This document shows positions 37,290 to 46,432 of a stretch of DNA of 64,000 bases, piece by piece. Position numbers and translations under genes: made by a program. Origin of the DNA: Gemmatimonadota bacterium (GTDB lineage: Bacteria > Gemmatimonadota > Gemmatimonadetes > Longimicrobiales > Gaopeijiaceae); assembly GCA_022823145.1 (NCBI GenBank), contig JAJDXS010000010.1, positions 23,170-87,169 of the forward strand. The letters are read 5' to 3'. Position 1 is the first letter of the stretch. The number at the start of each line of letters is the position of its first letter. The notes under the pieces were generated by a model. That model had not been told where the DNA came from and searched no databases. It was given only the letters and a program-made list of their open reading frames with translations.

Positions 37290-38309
37290 ATGATCGCACC
37301 GAGATTCCCCAGCGTCCCCCTCGCCGCCCTCGATCAACTCTGGTTCCAGGTGAGCGGAACGGTCTGCAACCTGCGGTGCCGGCACTGCTTCATTTCCTGC
37401 TCGCCCGACAACCACTCGTTCTGGTTCATGACGCGTGAAATGGTGCGTTCGGCGCTGGAGGAATCGACCGGCATGCACGTGAAGGAGTACTACTTCACCG
37501 GTGGCGAGCCCTTCATGAACACCGAAATGGAAGGGATCCTGGAGGACACGCTGGCCTTCGGCCCGGCGACCGTCCTGACCAACGCCACGCTCTTTCCGCC
37601 GCGGCGGGTGGCAGCGCTGCGGGATGTGCAGGACCGCAGCGCGCACGTGCTGACGTTCAGGGTGAGCATCGACGGGTACTCGCCGGAGACCAACGACCCG
37701 ATCCGTGGCGAGGGCACCTTCGAGCGGGCCATGGAGGGGGTCGGCAACCTGGTCGCTGCCGGGTTCCGCCCGATCATTACGGCCATGCAGAGCTGGCCCT
37801 GCGACGAGATGGCGTGCACGCTGCGGGCGTTCCGGAATGCACTTGAGGCTGTGGGGTACGACGAGCCGCGGCTGAAGATCCTGCCCCCGCTGCTGATCGG
37901 CGAGGAGGCCCGGCGGAACCGCGGCTACCAGCCCTGCGAGCGCGTCACCCACGAGATGCTGCACGGCTACGATCTGGACCAGCTGTTGTGCAGTCGTGCC
38001 CGGCTGGTGACCGCCAGCGGCGTCTACGCCTGCCCGATCCTGCTCGACTATCCCAGCGCGCGTCTTGCAGACACGCTGTCTGAGGCGGTCACGATCGACG
38101 CACCGCTTGCCGAGGCGGCGTGCTACACCTGCTACACGAACGGAGCGATCTGCTCGAACGCAACGACGGGGGTGGACAGCGCCGTCGCTGCCGCCGAAAC
38201 GGGCGGGTGCGATGCGGCTCCGAGTCGGTCGGGCGCGGAGCCCGCCGAGTGCGGCGGGAGCACCGGTGCTACAGGCCGGAGGGATCGTACGGCAGCAGCT
38301 CCAGCCTGA
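37290..38309 (+). CDS. Radical SAM protein with C-terminal cysteine cluster
   Basis: The protein has 339 residues and a ribosome site AAGGACGACTC. The CxxxCxxC cluster is CNLRCRHC (Cys26, 30, 33), followed by YFTGGEPFMN, the SAM-binding GGEP motif, and FRVSIDGYSPETND. The C-terminal region (YACPILLDYPSARLADTL and CYTCYTNGAICSN) carries at least five cysteines, as in SPASM/Twitch enzymes that hold extra Fe-S clusters. Such enzymes often modify peptides, but no precursor peptide is visible nearby. The tail after residue 295 is Gly/Ala-rich, and the last 41 bases overlap the convergent PPTase gene. Confidence 0.85.
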   Translation: MIAPRFPSVPLAALDQLWFQVSGTVCNLRCRHCFISCSPDNHSFWFMTREMVRSALEESTGMHVKEYYFTGGEPFMNTEMEGILEDTLAFGPATVLTNATLFPPRRVAALRDVQDRSAHVLTFRVSIDGYSPETNDPIRGEGTFERAMEGVGNLVAAGFRPIITAMQSWPCDEMACTLRAFRNALEAVGYDEPRLKILPPLLIGEEARRNRGYQPCERVTHEMLHGYDLDQLLCSRARLVTASGVYACPILLDYPSARLADTLSEAVTIDAPLAEAACYTCYTNGAICSNATTGVDSAVAAAETGGCDAAPSRSGAEPAECGGSTGATGRRDRTAAAPA

Positions 38310-38979
38310 CCTCCGCCCGATCGACGGCGAGCGCTGCCGTCGCGCCCGCCGTGCACGGGACACCTCCGAGGTGCCAGGACGACGGCTCCTCCGGGAGATC
38401 TCCGGCGTCCAGGAGCCCTTGCGGCGCGCCGGGGGTGGGGTCGACCGAGAACGATCGGAGCGGATGCCTCAGACCGAAGCCGAGCGCCTTGAGGAACGCT
38501 TCCTTGCGGGTCCATAAGCGGAAGAACAGGCTCAGCCGCTCGCGCTCGGGGACGGCGTGGAGGCGGGCGGACTCGTCGCCGGCGAAGTTCTTGTCGGCCA
38601 GGGCGAGAAGGTACTTCACCGGCCGGATCTCCTCGACGTCGACCCCCAACCGCCCCTCCCGCGCGACGGCGATCATGATCCGCTCCTCGGAGTGTGACTG
38701 ATTGAAGGCCGGACCGTGGGGCAGGAACGGCTTTCCGTGCTCGCCGAAATGGAATCGGATGTCCTGTGGGGCCATGCCGATCAGCTGCGAGAGGACGCGG
38801 CGCAGGTGGGCCTGTGCGACGGTGTACCGGCGCCGGTGGCGGTCGTAGACGAAGCGGTCGGCGCGCGCCTTCTCGCGATCGGTGAGCAGGGTCCGGGCGG
38901 CCCGGGTGATCTTGTCGGGCACGTCCAGGCTTCCCTCCCAGATGTAGACCGCGCCGGCCTCCAGTGTTGGGAGTGTCAT
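38269..38979 (-). CDS. Sfp-type 4'-phosphopantetheinyl transferase
   Basis: The protein has 236 residues. It transfers phosphopantetheine from CoA to carrier proteins. The motifs are AFNQSHSEERIMIAVA (family motif 1), GVDVEEIRPV (Mg-binding Asp) and FFRLWTRKEAFLKALGFGL (WxxKEAxxKA). The Sfp type usually acts on NRPS/PKS or fatty-acid carrier proteins. No carrier protein or megasynthase is in this window, so it may serve the whole genome. The start at 38979 has a poor ribosome site. Its 3' end overlaps the radical SAM gene by 41 bases in the opposite orientation. Confidence 0.9.
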   Translation of the reverse strand: MTLPTLEAGAVYIWEGSLDVPDKITRAARTLLTDREKARADRFVYDRHRRRYTVAQAHLRRVLSQLIGMAPQDIRFHFGEHGKPFLPHGPAFNQSHSEERIMIAVAREGRLGVDVEEIRPVKYLLALADKNFAGDESARLHAVPERERLSLFFRLWTRKEAFLKALGFGLRHPLRSFSVDPTPGAPQGLLDAGDLPEEPSSWHLGGVPCTAGATAALAVDRAEVRLELLPYDPSGL

Positions 38980-39057
38980 ATCTGTTGCGCGCCAGGGGGA
39001 TGCCGTACCGTGAACCCAGCGTTCGCCGGGATGGGCCTGAGTCTGGAGTGTAACGCC

Positions 39058-40926
39058 ATGCCCGACAGGTGTAGAATCGCCTATGTGGACGGACCGCGCC
39101 TGAGGCGGGCCTTCCTCGCGGCCTGTGCGCACGCGCGGGCTTTCAAGGCGGAGCTCAACCGCATCAACGTCTTCCCGGTGCCCGATGGAGACACGGGCAC
39201 CAACCTGGCGCTTACCCTCGACGCGATCGCAGGGGATCTCGCGGCCTCGCGCGAAAGGCGGGTGGACCGGGTGGCCGCGGGGGTGGCCCGGTCCGCGGTG
39301 ATGGGTGCCCGGGGGAACTGCGGGATGATGCTGTCCCAGTTCCTCATCGGCTTCGCCAGCGGGTTGGAGGGACGCGCGCGCGCTTCCGCGGACGAGTTCG
39401 GCGCGGCCCTCGTGGCGGGATCGCGCTCGCTGGATGCCGCGGTGGAGAAGCCGGTAGAGGGCACGATCCTCACGGTCGTGCGCGACTCCGCGTCGGCGGC
39501 GACGAGCGGGGTGGACGGTGAGGGCAACGGCGGCGGGGCCGTGGACTTCACGGACCTGATGGCGCGACTCTTCGATGCGGCCCGGGACTCGCTCGAGCGG
39601 ACGCCGGACCTCCTCCCCGTTCTGGCACAGGCGGGCGTCGTGGACGCAGGTGCAAAGGGATTCGTGCAGATGGTGGAGGGGGTGGTCGGGCTGATCGAGC
39701 ACGGGGACGACGCTGCCGCTGCGCGGGCCACCGCGGCGTCCGCCCGGGATGCCGATCCCGACCGTCCCGAGTGGTCGCCCATCGGAGCCATGGACCACCC
39801 GCTGGGGCAGGGAACCAGGCGCTACTGCACGGAGATCCTGGTGGAGGGAACGGATCTGCCCTCCGAGAAGACCGTGCGTGCGGCGCTCGCAGAGGGCTCT
39901 GAAGAGCTGCTGGTGATCCGCAGCGGCGAGATCCTCAAGATCCATCTGCACACCGACCACCCCCGGGAGGCGATCGACTACTGCGGAACCCTGGGGATGG
40001 TGGCGGCGCACAAGGCGGAGGACATGTTCGCCCAGTTCGAGGCGGCGCGCGGCGCGGCCGAGGGCGCAGTTCGCCGCCCGGTGGGCGTCCTGGTCGACTC
40101 GGGCTCGGATCTGCCGGACGCGGTGATGCGGGCGCACGGGATCCACATGGTCCCCCTTCTTCTCATCGACGGCGACAGGACGTTGCGAGACCGGATCGAC
40201 GTGAGTGCCGAGGAGTTCCATGCGCGCCTCGACGGCGGCGGACCCCTTCCGACCACCTCACAACCGCCGCCGGGCCAGTTCAGGGACGCGTTCGCGAAGG
40301 CCTCGGGCGATTCCGAGGTGGTCGTGGCGATCCTGGTGGCGTCATCGCTGTCGGGGATCTTCCGGTCGGCCGAGCACGGCGCGCAGCTGGCGCCGGAGCT
40401 GGATGTCCGCCTCGTCGATTCGCGCGCGGCTTCGATTCTGATCGGCCTCCTCGCCCTGAAGGCGGCCGAGCTCGCCGAGTCGGGCATGCCGCCGGCCGAG
40501 ATCGTCGCGGAAGTGGAGCGGATCCGGGGCCAGTCCGGAATCGCGTTCACCGTGCGCAACCTGGAACGCCTGATCGCTTCCGGGCGGCTGAGCAATTTCG
40601 CGGGCTGGCTGGGGGGGCTCCTCGACCTCAAGCCGGTGCTGGCACTGGGGCCCGACGGCACGATCCGCGCGCTGGGAAAGGCGCGGGGATCGCGGCGCGT
40701 GAGGAAGCTCCTGGTCGACAGGGTCCTGGCCGAGATACCCGGAGGCGCGGGCAAGGTTCGCTTCGGGATCGTGCACGCCGGAGCTCCCGACGTGGTGGCG
40801 CCCGTCCGCGCCCGGCTGGAGGCTCACTACCCGGGCGCTGAAGTCCTGGTGTCGCCGATAACCCCGGTGATCGCGACGCATCTGGGCGCCGGCGCCTGGG
40901 GCGTCGGCTACATGGTGGAGGACTGA
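39058..40926 (+). CDS. DAK2-DegV fusion protein, fatty-acid-kinase-like (FakA-FakB in one chain)
   Basis: The protein has 622 residues. Residues about 10-200 are a DhaL/DAK2 kinase domain with NVFPVPDGDTGTN (Mg/ATP loop) and GARGNCGMMLSQFL. A middle segment (about 200-335: YCTEILVEG, ILKIHLHTDHP) resembles the FakA middle and C-terminal region. Residues about 341-620 are a DegV/FakB fatty-acid-binding domain (VGVLVDSGSDLP, PTTSQPPPGQFRDAF, SSLSGIF). FakA phosphorylates fatty acids presented by FakB; here both are one polypeptide. The start at 39058 has GGAG ten bases upstream, with ATG 39031 as an alternative. Confidence 0.88.
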   Translation: MPDRCRIAYVDGPRLRRAFLAACAHARAFKAELNRINVFPVPDGDTGTNLALTLDAIAGDLAASRERRVDRVAAGVARSAVMGARGNCGMMLSQFLIGFASGLEGRARASADEFGAALVAGSRSLDAAVEKPVEGTILTVVRDSASAATSGVDGEGNGGGAVDFTDLMARLFDAARDSLERTPDLLPVLAQAGVVDAGAKGFVQMVEGVVGLIEHGDDAAAARATAASARDADPDRPEWSPIGAMDHPLGQGTRRYCTEILVEGTDLPSEKTVRAALAEGSEELLVIRSGEILKIHLHTDHPREAIDYCGTLGMVAAHKAEDMFAQFEAARGAAEGAVRRPVGVLVDSGSDLPDAVMRAHGIHMVPLLLIDGDRTLRDRIDVSAEEFHARLDGGGPLPTTSQPPPGQFRDAFAKASGDSEVVVAILVASSLSGIFRSAEHGAQLAPELDVRLVDSRAASILIGLLALKAAELAESGMPPAEIVAEVERIRGQSGIAFTVRNLERLIASGRLSNFAGWLGGLLDLKPVLALGPDGTIRALGKARGSRRVRKLLVDRVLAEIPGGAGKVRFGIVHAGAPDVVAPVRARLEAHYPGAEVLVSPITPVIATHLGAGAWGVGYMVED

Positions 40927-40935
40927 CGGGCCGGT

Positions 40936-41385
40936 CTAGGCTCCCCTCAGCGCCCGGCGCCCTGCCACGAGCCAGTCGAAAGTTGCCAGCTGGGCTTCCG
41001 ACGGCTTGGCCGGAAGGGTGACGAGGACCGGTCTTGCTCTGCCCGTCTCCGGCATGTGCAACACCATGTCGCCGGGATCGCCGGGGGGCTGAAAGGGTCG
41101 GGAACGACCCCCTGCGTCGATGGCGACGGGCCGCCCGGGCACGGTGAGCCGAGCGATCAACAGCCCGTAGTCACGCCACGCCTCGAGGGGGTCGGCCTCG
41201 CCGCCGGCAATGGACGGAATCAGCGTCTGCTGGTAATATGCAACCCCCTCCGCGTAGCCCTCGGGACTGTTGTGCTTCAGTTCACGCAGCTTTTCGCGGT
41301 AGTAGTCGCGGGGGTCCCTGGCGCCGGTGGCGGCGAGGGCTTCGGCGAAGCGGGCTTCGGCTGCCTGGCTCTGGTCGCTGCTCAT
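40936..41385 (-). CDS. Hypothetical protein, 149 residues
   Basis: I do not recognise this family. The N-terminal half is helical and charged (SQAAEARFAEALAATGARDP, YYREKLRELKHNSPEGYAEG, YYQQTLIPSIAGG). The C-terminal half reads as strands (PVAIDAGGRSRPFQPPG, DMVLHMPETGRARPVLVTL) and ends in a short helix. There is no signal peptide or membrane segment, so it is probably cytoplasmic. It is convergent with the DAK2-DegV gene (9-base gap) and divergent from the phosphoribosyltransferase. The reading frame stays open upstream to 41532; MSSDQSQ at 41385 was taken as the start on composition. Confidence 0.65.
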   Translation of the reverse strand: MSSDQSQAAEARFAEALAATGARDPRDYYREKLRELKHNSPEGYAEGVAYYQQTLIPSIAGGEADPLEAWRDYGLLIARLTVPGRPVAIDAGGRSRPFQPPGDPGDMVLHMPETGRARPVLVTLPAKPSEAQLATFDWLVAGRRALRGA

Positions 41386-41516
41386 CTGCGGGCGGCGCTC
41401 CGGGGCTGTGGAGGGGACACGAGTTGCTGAAGCCGCCCTCCCGGCGAGCTCCCGCGACCGAACTCGCTGTAGGGAGAGGCGTGACGGAAAACTGTACCGG
41501 GCGATGCGAGGAGACA

Positions 41517-42053
41517 ATGTTGACCGGCTCATTCAACCCGCGTGACGTGACCCCCGCCGACGACTTCATGGAGCTGTCCTGGGAGATGTTCGGCGAGTTG
41601 TGCCGTGCGCTGGCCCTGAAGGTGGCGAAGTCATACGATCCGGAGATCATCATCGGGATCGCCAGGGCGGGGGTGATCCCTGGCGCCGTGGTCGCGTCGA
41701 TGATGCGCCGCGACTTCTTTTCGCTGAAGATCACCCGGCGCGAGGGCGGCAGGGTGGTGCGCCAGCGTCCCTCCATCCTCTCCGCGGCACCCCGCCAGGC
41801 CCGGGGCAAGCGCGTGCTCATCGTCGACGAGATCACCACCTCGGGCGACACGATGCGCCTGGCCCTTGCCGCAGTGCGCGAGGTCGGCCCCACCGAGATC
41901 CGCACCGCCACCAGCTTCGCGCGGACCCGCGGGTACAGACCCGACTATTTCGCGCTGGCCACCGACTCCACGCTCATCTATCCCTGGGACCGCAAGATCT
42001 TCGAGGCCGGGGACCTGGTGGTGAATCCGCGCTACCGCGACGCGGACGCCTGA
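41517..42053 (+). CDS. Phosphoribosyltransferase, xanthine/guanine type
   Basis: The protein has 178 residues and begins after GAGGAGACA. The PRPP-binding loop VLIVDEITTSGDTM is intact, and GIARAGVIPGAVVASMM supplies the first loop of type I purine phosphoribosyltransferases. TLIYPWDRKIFEAG near the C-terminus resembles the base-recognising hood of xanthine-guanine enzymes. It probably salvages a purine base using PRPP in the cytoplasm. The exact base cannot be fixed from the sequence. It is convergent with rho (20-base gap). Confidence 0.86.
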   Translation: MLTGSFNPRDVTPADDFMELSWEMFGELCRALALKVAKSYDPEIIIGIARAGVIPGAVVASMMRRDFFSLKITRREGGRVVRQRPSILSAAPRQARGKRVLIVDEITTSGDTMRLALAAVREVGPTEIRTATSFARTRGYRPDYFALATDSTLIYPWDRKIFEAGDLVVNPRYRDADA

Positions 42054-42073
42054 GGGGCGCCGAGGGCCGGTCC

Positions 42074-43327
42074 CTAGTATCCCTGCGCCATCGCCGAGAG
42101 AAACTCGGCGTTGGTGGGGTAGCTCCCGATCCTGTCGATCAGGAACTGCGCGGCTTCCGGCGGGGGCATGTCTCCAAGGAAGTTGCGCAGCAGGTAGACC
42201 CGGTTCAGCTCCTTCTCGGTCAGGAGGAGTTCCTCGCGGCGCGTCCCGGAGCGGTTGAGATCGATGGCGGGGTAGATTCGCCGGTCCGCAATCTCGCGAT
42301 CAAGGACCAGTTCCATGTTCCCCGTGCCCTTGAACTCCTCGAAGATGACCTCGTCCATCCGGCTGCCCGTGTCGACCAGGGTGGTGGCGATGATCGTCAG
42401 CGAGCCGCCGTTGTCCAGGCTGCGCGCCGAACCGAAGAAGCGCTTCGGCTTCGAGAGCGCGTTGGCGTCGACTCCACCCGACAGGATCCTGCCGGAGTGC
42501 GGTGCGAGGATGTTGTACGCCCGCGCCAGCCGCGTGATCGAGTCCAGCAGGATGACCACGTCGCGTCCGTGTTCGACCTGGCGCTGCGCCTTCGCCAACA
42601 CCATCTCGGCAACCTGTCTGTGCCGCACGGCCGGCTCGTCGAACGTCGATGCGACGACCGCGCCCCGCACACTCTCCTCCATCTCGGTCACCTCTTCGGG
42701 CCGCTCGTCGATCAGCAGCACGACCAGCTGCACCTCCGGGTGGTTGGTGGCGATCGCGTTGCCGATGTTGCGCAGGATGGTGGTCTTACCGGCCTTCGGT
42801 GGCGACACGATCAGCCCGCGCTGTCCGAGGCCCACGGGCGCGATCAGGTCGATGATCCGCACCGAGAGCTTGCCGCCCGGCACCTCCAGCTTCAGCCGGC
42901 GGTTCGGATACCAGGGTTTGAGCTCTTCGAAGGTCGGCCGCCCGTTCGCCGCCTCGGGAGCCAGGCCGTTGACCCGCTCCACGCTGTGGAGAGCGAGATA
43001 GCGCTCACGGCGTCCCGGCGGGCGCACCGGGCCGACGACCGTGTCCCCCCGGCGGAGACCGAGCGACTGGATCTGGCTCGGACTCACGTAGATGTCGTCG
43101 GGACTGCTGACATAGTTCCAGCTCGGCGAGCGCAGGAAGCCATATCCGTCCGGCAGGATATCGAGCACCCCCTGCGTCTTCGGGGTCTCGTCCCGCTCGG
43201 CGAGGCATTCGTGGATGCGGAAGATGAGGTTGCGCCTCGAGAGATTGCCGCTGTGCGGGATATCCAGATCCTCCGCGTAGCCCCGCAGTTCGGCTACCGT
43301 GCTATTCTTGAGTTCGGCGATGTCCAT
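42074..43327 (-). CDS. rho: Transcription termination factor Rho
   Basis: The protein has 417 residues, the usual short form. An N-terminal Rho_N helix bundle ([21 protein letters not shown]) is followed by a cold-shock RNA-binding domain ([20 protein letters not shown]) and the ATPase core with Walker [10 protein letters not shown], Walker [19 protein letters not shown]-loop [13 protein letters not shown] and R-loop [23 protein letters not shown]. It forms a hexameric RNA translocase that ends transcription; several operons here lack obvious intrinsic terminators, consistent with Rho use. Confidence 0.98.
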   Translation of the reverse strand: MDIAELKNSTVAELRGYAEDLDIPHSGNLSRRNLIFRIHECLAERDETPKTQGVLDILPDGYGFLRSPSWNYVSSPDDIYVSPSQIQSLGLRRGDTVVGPVRPPGRRERYLALHSVERVNGLAPEAANGRPTFEELKPWYPNRRLKLEVPGGKLSVRIIDLIAPVGLGQRGLIVSPPKAGKTTILRNIGNAIATNHPEVQLVVLLIDERPEEVTEMEESVRGAVVASTFDEPAVRHRQVAEMVLAKAQRQVEHGRDVVILLDSITRLARAYNILAPHSGRILSGGVDANALSKPKRFFGSARSLDNGGSLTIIATTLVDTGSRMDEVIFEEFKGTGNMELVLDREIADRRIYPAIDLNRSGTRREELLLTEKELNRVYLLRNFLGDMPPPEAAQFLIDRIGSYPTNAEFLSAMAQGY

Positions 43328-43497
43328 CGGGAGTCACGGGAATTGCCGGACGATACGGCTCGGAACGACGGTGTGACCGGGCGGTTTCGCGCAACAGGGT
43401 GAAGGTCGGGACGACCAGGAGCAGGGATGACCGGGCGCCGCGCGCAAACGCGTGGCGCGGAGTGGTGAACCCGTTCGAAAGGATTGCACACACATCC

Positions 43498-44436
43498 ATG
43501 CAGGTCAAGATGCGAGATCATCCCTTCCTCCACCTCATGCTCTTCGCCGCGGCGCTGGGAAGCGCGATCATCGCCGGGGGGTTCCTCGCGGGGACCGATG
43601 TCCTGAATACGCGCTTCGTGCAGGTCGGAGGTTCCTGGTTCCCGGTGCCGACCACGATCGCCTTCGCGGAATTGAGTGTCGGCCTTCCCTTCGCGCTGGC
43701 GTTCATCGGCATCCTCCTGGGACACGAACTCGGCCACTACCTCACGGCGCGGCGGAACGGCGTGCGCGTCTCGCTGCCGTACTTCATCCCGTTTCCGCCC
43801 TACTTCTCGCTGGTGGGCACACTGGGGGCCTTTATCCGCATCCGCGGCCGGATCGCGCGGCGATCGGTGCTGTTCGACATCGGAGTGGCCGGACCCTTAG
43901 TCAGCTTCATCCTCTCGCTGCCGATACTGTTCGCCGGCCTGCGGCTATCGGAGATCGTGCCGGGAAGCGGCGCCGGACTCTATCCGTTTCTCGTGCATTT
44001 CGTCACGGAGCCGATTCAGATCGGCAGTAGCGCGCTCCTGCACGCCGCGGCCGTGTTCTCCGTTCCCGGCTTCGAACCCGGTGCCACGGTCCTGCTGCAT
44101 CCCCTGGCGTTCGCGGGCTGGCTCGGAATCTTCGTGACCGCGCTGAACCTGCTTCCGCTCGGACAGCTGGACGGAGGACACATCCTGTACGCCCTGACCG
44201 GCCCCGCGCAACGGAAGATCGGCATTGCCTTCCTGCTGCTGCTCCTGCCGCTGGGGTTCGTGTGGTGGGGCTGGTGGCTGTGGGGCGGCGTGGTCCTGGC
44301 GCTGGGCCGGGGCCGGGTGGCGCATCCGTCCGTCGCGAGCGAGGAAGAGCCGCTGGGGACGGGCCGCAAGGTCCTCGGGTGGGCGTCGTTCGCGCTGCTG
44401 CTGGTGTGTTTCTCACCCGCGCCGCTGAGGCTGTGA
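43498..44436 (+). CDS. M50 (site-2 protease-type) intramembrane metalloprotease
   Basis: The protein has about 312 residues from the ATG at 43498; an in-frame GTG at 43399 would add 33 residues and the true start is uncertain. Several membrane segments are visible (HLMLFAAALGSAIIAGGFLAG, FALAFIGILLGHELGHYLTA, IAFLLLLLPLGFVWWGWWLWG). The zinc motif HELGH lies in the second segment and the partner Asp is in NLLPLGQLDGGH. It has no PDZ domain. Site-2-type proteases cut substrates within the membrane, often anti-sigma factors. It opens the operon leading into mla genes, one base before the next CDS. Confidence 0.87.
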   Translation: MQVKMRDHPFLHLMLFAAALGSAIIAGGFLAGTDVLNTRFVQVGGSWFPVPTTIAFAELSVGLPFALAFIGILLGHELGHYLTARRNGVRVSLPYFIPFPPYFSLVGTLGAFIRIRGRIARRSVLFDIGVAGPLVSFILSLPILFAGLRLSEIVPGSGAGLYPFLVHFVTEPIQIGSSALLHAAAVFSVPGFEPGATVLLHPLAFAGWLGIFVTALNLLPLGQLDGGHILYALTGPAQRKIGIAFLLLLLPLGFVWWGWWLWGGVVLALGRGRVAHPSVASEEEPLGTGRKVLGWASFALLLVCFSPAPLRL

Positions 44437-44437
44437 C

Positions 44438-44833
44438 GTGGCCAGGCACAACAGGAACGGCACCGGCGTGGACCAGAGGGGTTTCCTCTACCGGATCAAC
44501 TACCCGCCCGAGTGGCTGGAGCGTGTCCGCGTGACGCGCAGCCTGCCTTCGGGCAGACAGTCGACCAGGACGATCTTCAGGAACCCCTCACGCAACCCGG
44601 AGGTCGACCCCGGTGATCTGATCAGGGTCAGACTGGAGTCTCCGGAACAGGACATGGTCATCGAGACGTCGGTTCGCACGACCCCCGACCGACTGGAGGA
44701 GATCGTGCTCGACTGGCGCGATCCGCGAACGCCCGATCCCCGCATGGGCAGGATCACCTTCACGCTCCGCGGCTTTCGTCCGTCCGCGCGGATCCGCGGA
44801 GGCAACGGTCCGATCGACTATCTTTCCCGATGA
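44438..44833 (+). CDS. Small conserved hypothetical protein between M50 protease and mlaE
   Basis: The protein has 131 residues and a GTG start one base after the M50 stop; it overlaps mlaE by ATGA. I do not recognise it. It is strand-rich and basic (GFLYRINYPPEWLERVRVTRSLPSGRQSTRTIF, shown here in outline), with DLIRVRLESPEQDMVIETSV and MGRITFTLRGFRPSARI, and lacks a signal peptide or membrane segments. The tight coupling on both sides suggests it works with the protease or the lipid transporter. Confidence 0.72.
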   Translation: MARHNRNGTGVDQRGFLYRINYPPEWLERVRVTRSLPSGRQSTRTIFRNPSRNPEVDPGDLIRVRLESPEQDMVIETSVRTTPDRLEEIVLDWRDPRTPDPRMGRITFTLRGFRPSARIRGGNGPIDYLSR

Positions 44834-45612
44834 CCAATTGGTTGTTGGGGGCGTTCGCCTTCGTGGGGAACCGGACGGTTTCGGGTCTTCAGGGGATGGG
44901 GCGGGCCTGGGGGCTCTTTCTCGGGGCCACGGCGTCGATTCGCAACGTCGACGTGTGGCTGCCGCACCTGCTGCCGCAGATGGCTCGCGTGGGAGTGGCC
45001 TCGGTGCCCATCGCGCTCTTCATCGCGACATTCACCGGGATCGTGATGTCGCTCCAGGCGTCGTACACGCTGACCGGCGCGATCCCGGTGTACTTCGTCG
45101 GGACCCTCGTGGGAAAGACGATGATTCTCGAGCTGGGACCGGTGCTCACCGCGCTCACGCTCGCCGGCCGCGTCGGGGCCAACATCTCCGCCGAACTGGG
45201 CACGATGCGCGTGACCGAACAGGTGGATGCGCTGGAGACGCTCGCCTACGATCCGCTCGCGTACCTGGTGGTGCCCCGCGTGTTCGCGGCCGTGTTCATG
45301 TTCCCGATCGTGGTGCTTCTGGCGATCGGAATCGGGATCGCGTCGGGGTGGTTCACGGCGCTTCAGCTGCTGGACATGTCGTCTCCCGAGTTCGTGAAGG
45401 GTCTGCGCCTGTTCTTCGAGCCGTGGGACGTGTGGTTCGCGGTCATCAAGTCCGTTTCGTTCGGTGCGGTCGTGACCGGTGTGGGGTGCTACTTCGGACT
45501 GCAGACGGAACGGGGTGCCGAGGGCGTGGGCCGGAGCGCCACCCGGACCGTGGTGGTCGCCAGCATGCTGATCCTGTGCCTCGACGCGTTCTGGGCCACG
45601 GTGCTGCTGTAG
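44830..45612 (+). CDS. mlaE: MlaE-type ABC permease for lipid transport
   Basis: The protein has 260 residues with five or six hydrophobic stretches and family motifs GIVMSLQASYTLTGAIP, LGPVLTALTLAGRVGANISAELGTMRVTEQVDALET and VIKSVSFGAVVTGVGCYFG. It forms the inner-membrane channel of an Mla-type system that moves phospholipids between membranes. It is followed by mlaF (25-base gap) and mlaD. MlaA, MlaB and MlaC are not in the window. Confidence 0.93.
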   Translation: MTNWLLGAFAFVGNRTVSGLQGMGRAWGLFLGATASIRNVDVWLPHLLPQMARVGVASVPIALFIATFTGIVMSLQASYTLTGAIPVYFVGTLVGKTMILELGPVLTALTLAGRVGANISAELGTMRVTEQVDALETLAYDPLAYLVVPRVFAAVFMFPIVVLLAIGIGIASGWFTALQLLDMSSPEFVKGLRLFFEPWDVWFAVIKSVSFGAVVTGVGCYFGLQTERGAEGVGRSATRTVVVASMLILCLDAFWATVLL

Positions 45613-45637
45613 CGGATGAGTACGTCATGAGTACGAT

Positions 45638-46432
45638 ATGAGCATATACCTCACGGAGGTCCGCAAGGCGTTCGGTCCGAAGGAGGTGCTCAAGGGGTTC
45701 TCCATGAGCATCGAGGACGGTGAGACGGCGGCGATCGTGGGCCCGTCGGGCATCGGCAAGTCGGTTCTGCTGAAGCACGTGGTGGGTCTGCTGCGGCCCG
45801 ACGCGGGATCGGTCGTGGTGGACGGAGTCTCGGTGCCTGAGCTTGACAGGAAGGGGCTGCACCGGCTGCGGCGCAGGATCGGCTACGTGTTCCAGTTCGC
45901 GGCGCTCTTCGATTCGATGAGCATCGCGGAGAACGTGGGGATGGGGCTCAGGCGGATACCGGGGTGGGATCGGCGCCGCATCGAGGACCGCGTTGAGGAT
46001 TGTCTCTCGCTCGTGGAGCTCGCCGGAATGGGCGACCGCTATCCCGCCGAGCTCAGCGGCGGCCAGCGAAAGCGGGCCGGGCTGGCCCGGGCGATCGCGC
46101 CGGAGCCGAAGTTCCTCCTGTACGACGAGCCCACCACAGGACTCGATCCGGTGACCACGTCCGCGATCGACCGTCTTATACTCCGTATGCGCGACGAACT
46201 CGGAGTCACGGGGCTCGTGGTCACGCACGACATGACCAGCGCCTTCCGCGTGGCGGACCGGATCACGCTGCTGCACGACGGCAGGGCGAGGTTCAGCGGC
46301 ACGCCGGCGGAGGTGAAGGCGGCGTCGGATCCCGTGCTCAAGGGGTTTGTCGAAGGGGATCCCGACCTCTACTACAGGGACGGATGGAGGCGCGAGGGAA
46401 TGCACGCGGGAGGACAGGATCATGGAGCGTAG
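45638..46432 (+). CDS. mlaF: MlaF-type ABC ATPase
   Basis: The protein has 264 residues with Walker A GPSGIGKS, Q-loop FQFAALFDSMS, signature LSGGQRKRAGLARAIA, Walker B FLLYDEPTTGLDPVT and switch His in VVTHDM. The FDSM element after the Q-loop is typical of MlaF/Mkl proteins. It powers lipid transfer with MlaE and MlaD. Its C-terminus overlaps the mlaD start by 11 bases. Confidence 0.95.
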   Translation: MSIYLTEVRKAFGPKEVLKGFSMSIEDGETAAIVGPSGIGKSVLLKHVVGLLRPDAGSVVVDGVSVPELDRKGLHRLRRRIGYVFQFAALFDSMSIAENVGMGLRRIPGWDRRRIEDRVEDCLSLVELAGMGDRYPAELSGGQRKRAGLARAIAPEPKFLLYDEPTTGLDPVTTSAIDRLILRMRDELGVTGLVVTHDMTSAFRVADRITLLHDGRARFSGTPAEVKAASDPVLKGFVEGDPDLYYRDGWRREGMHAGGQDHGA

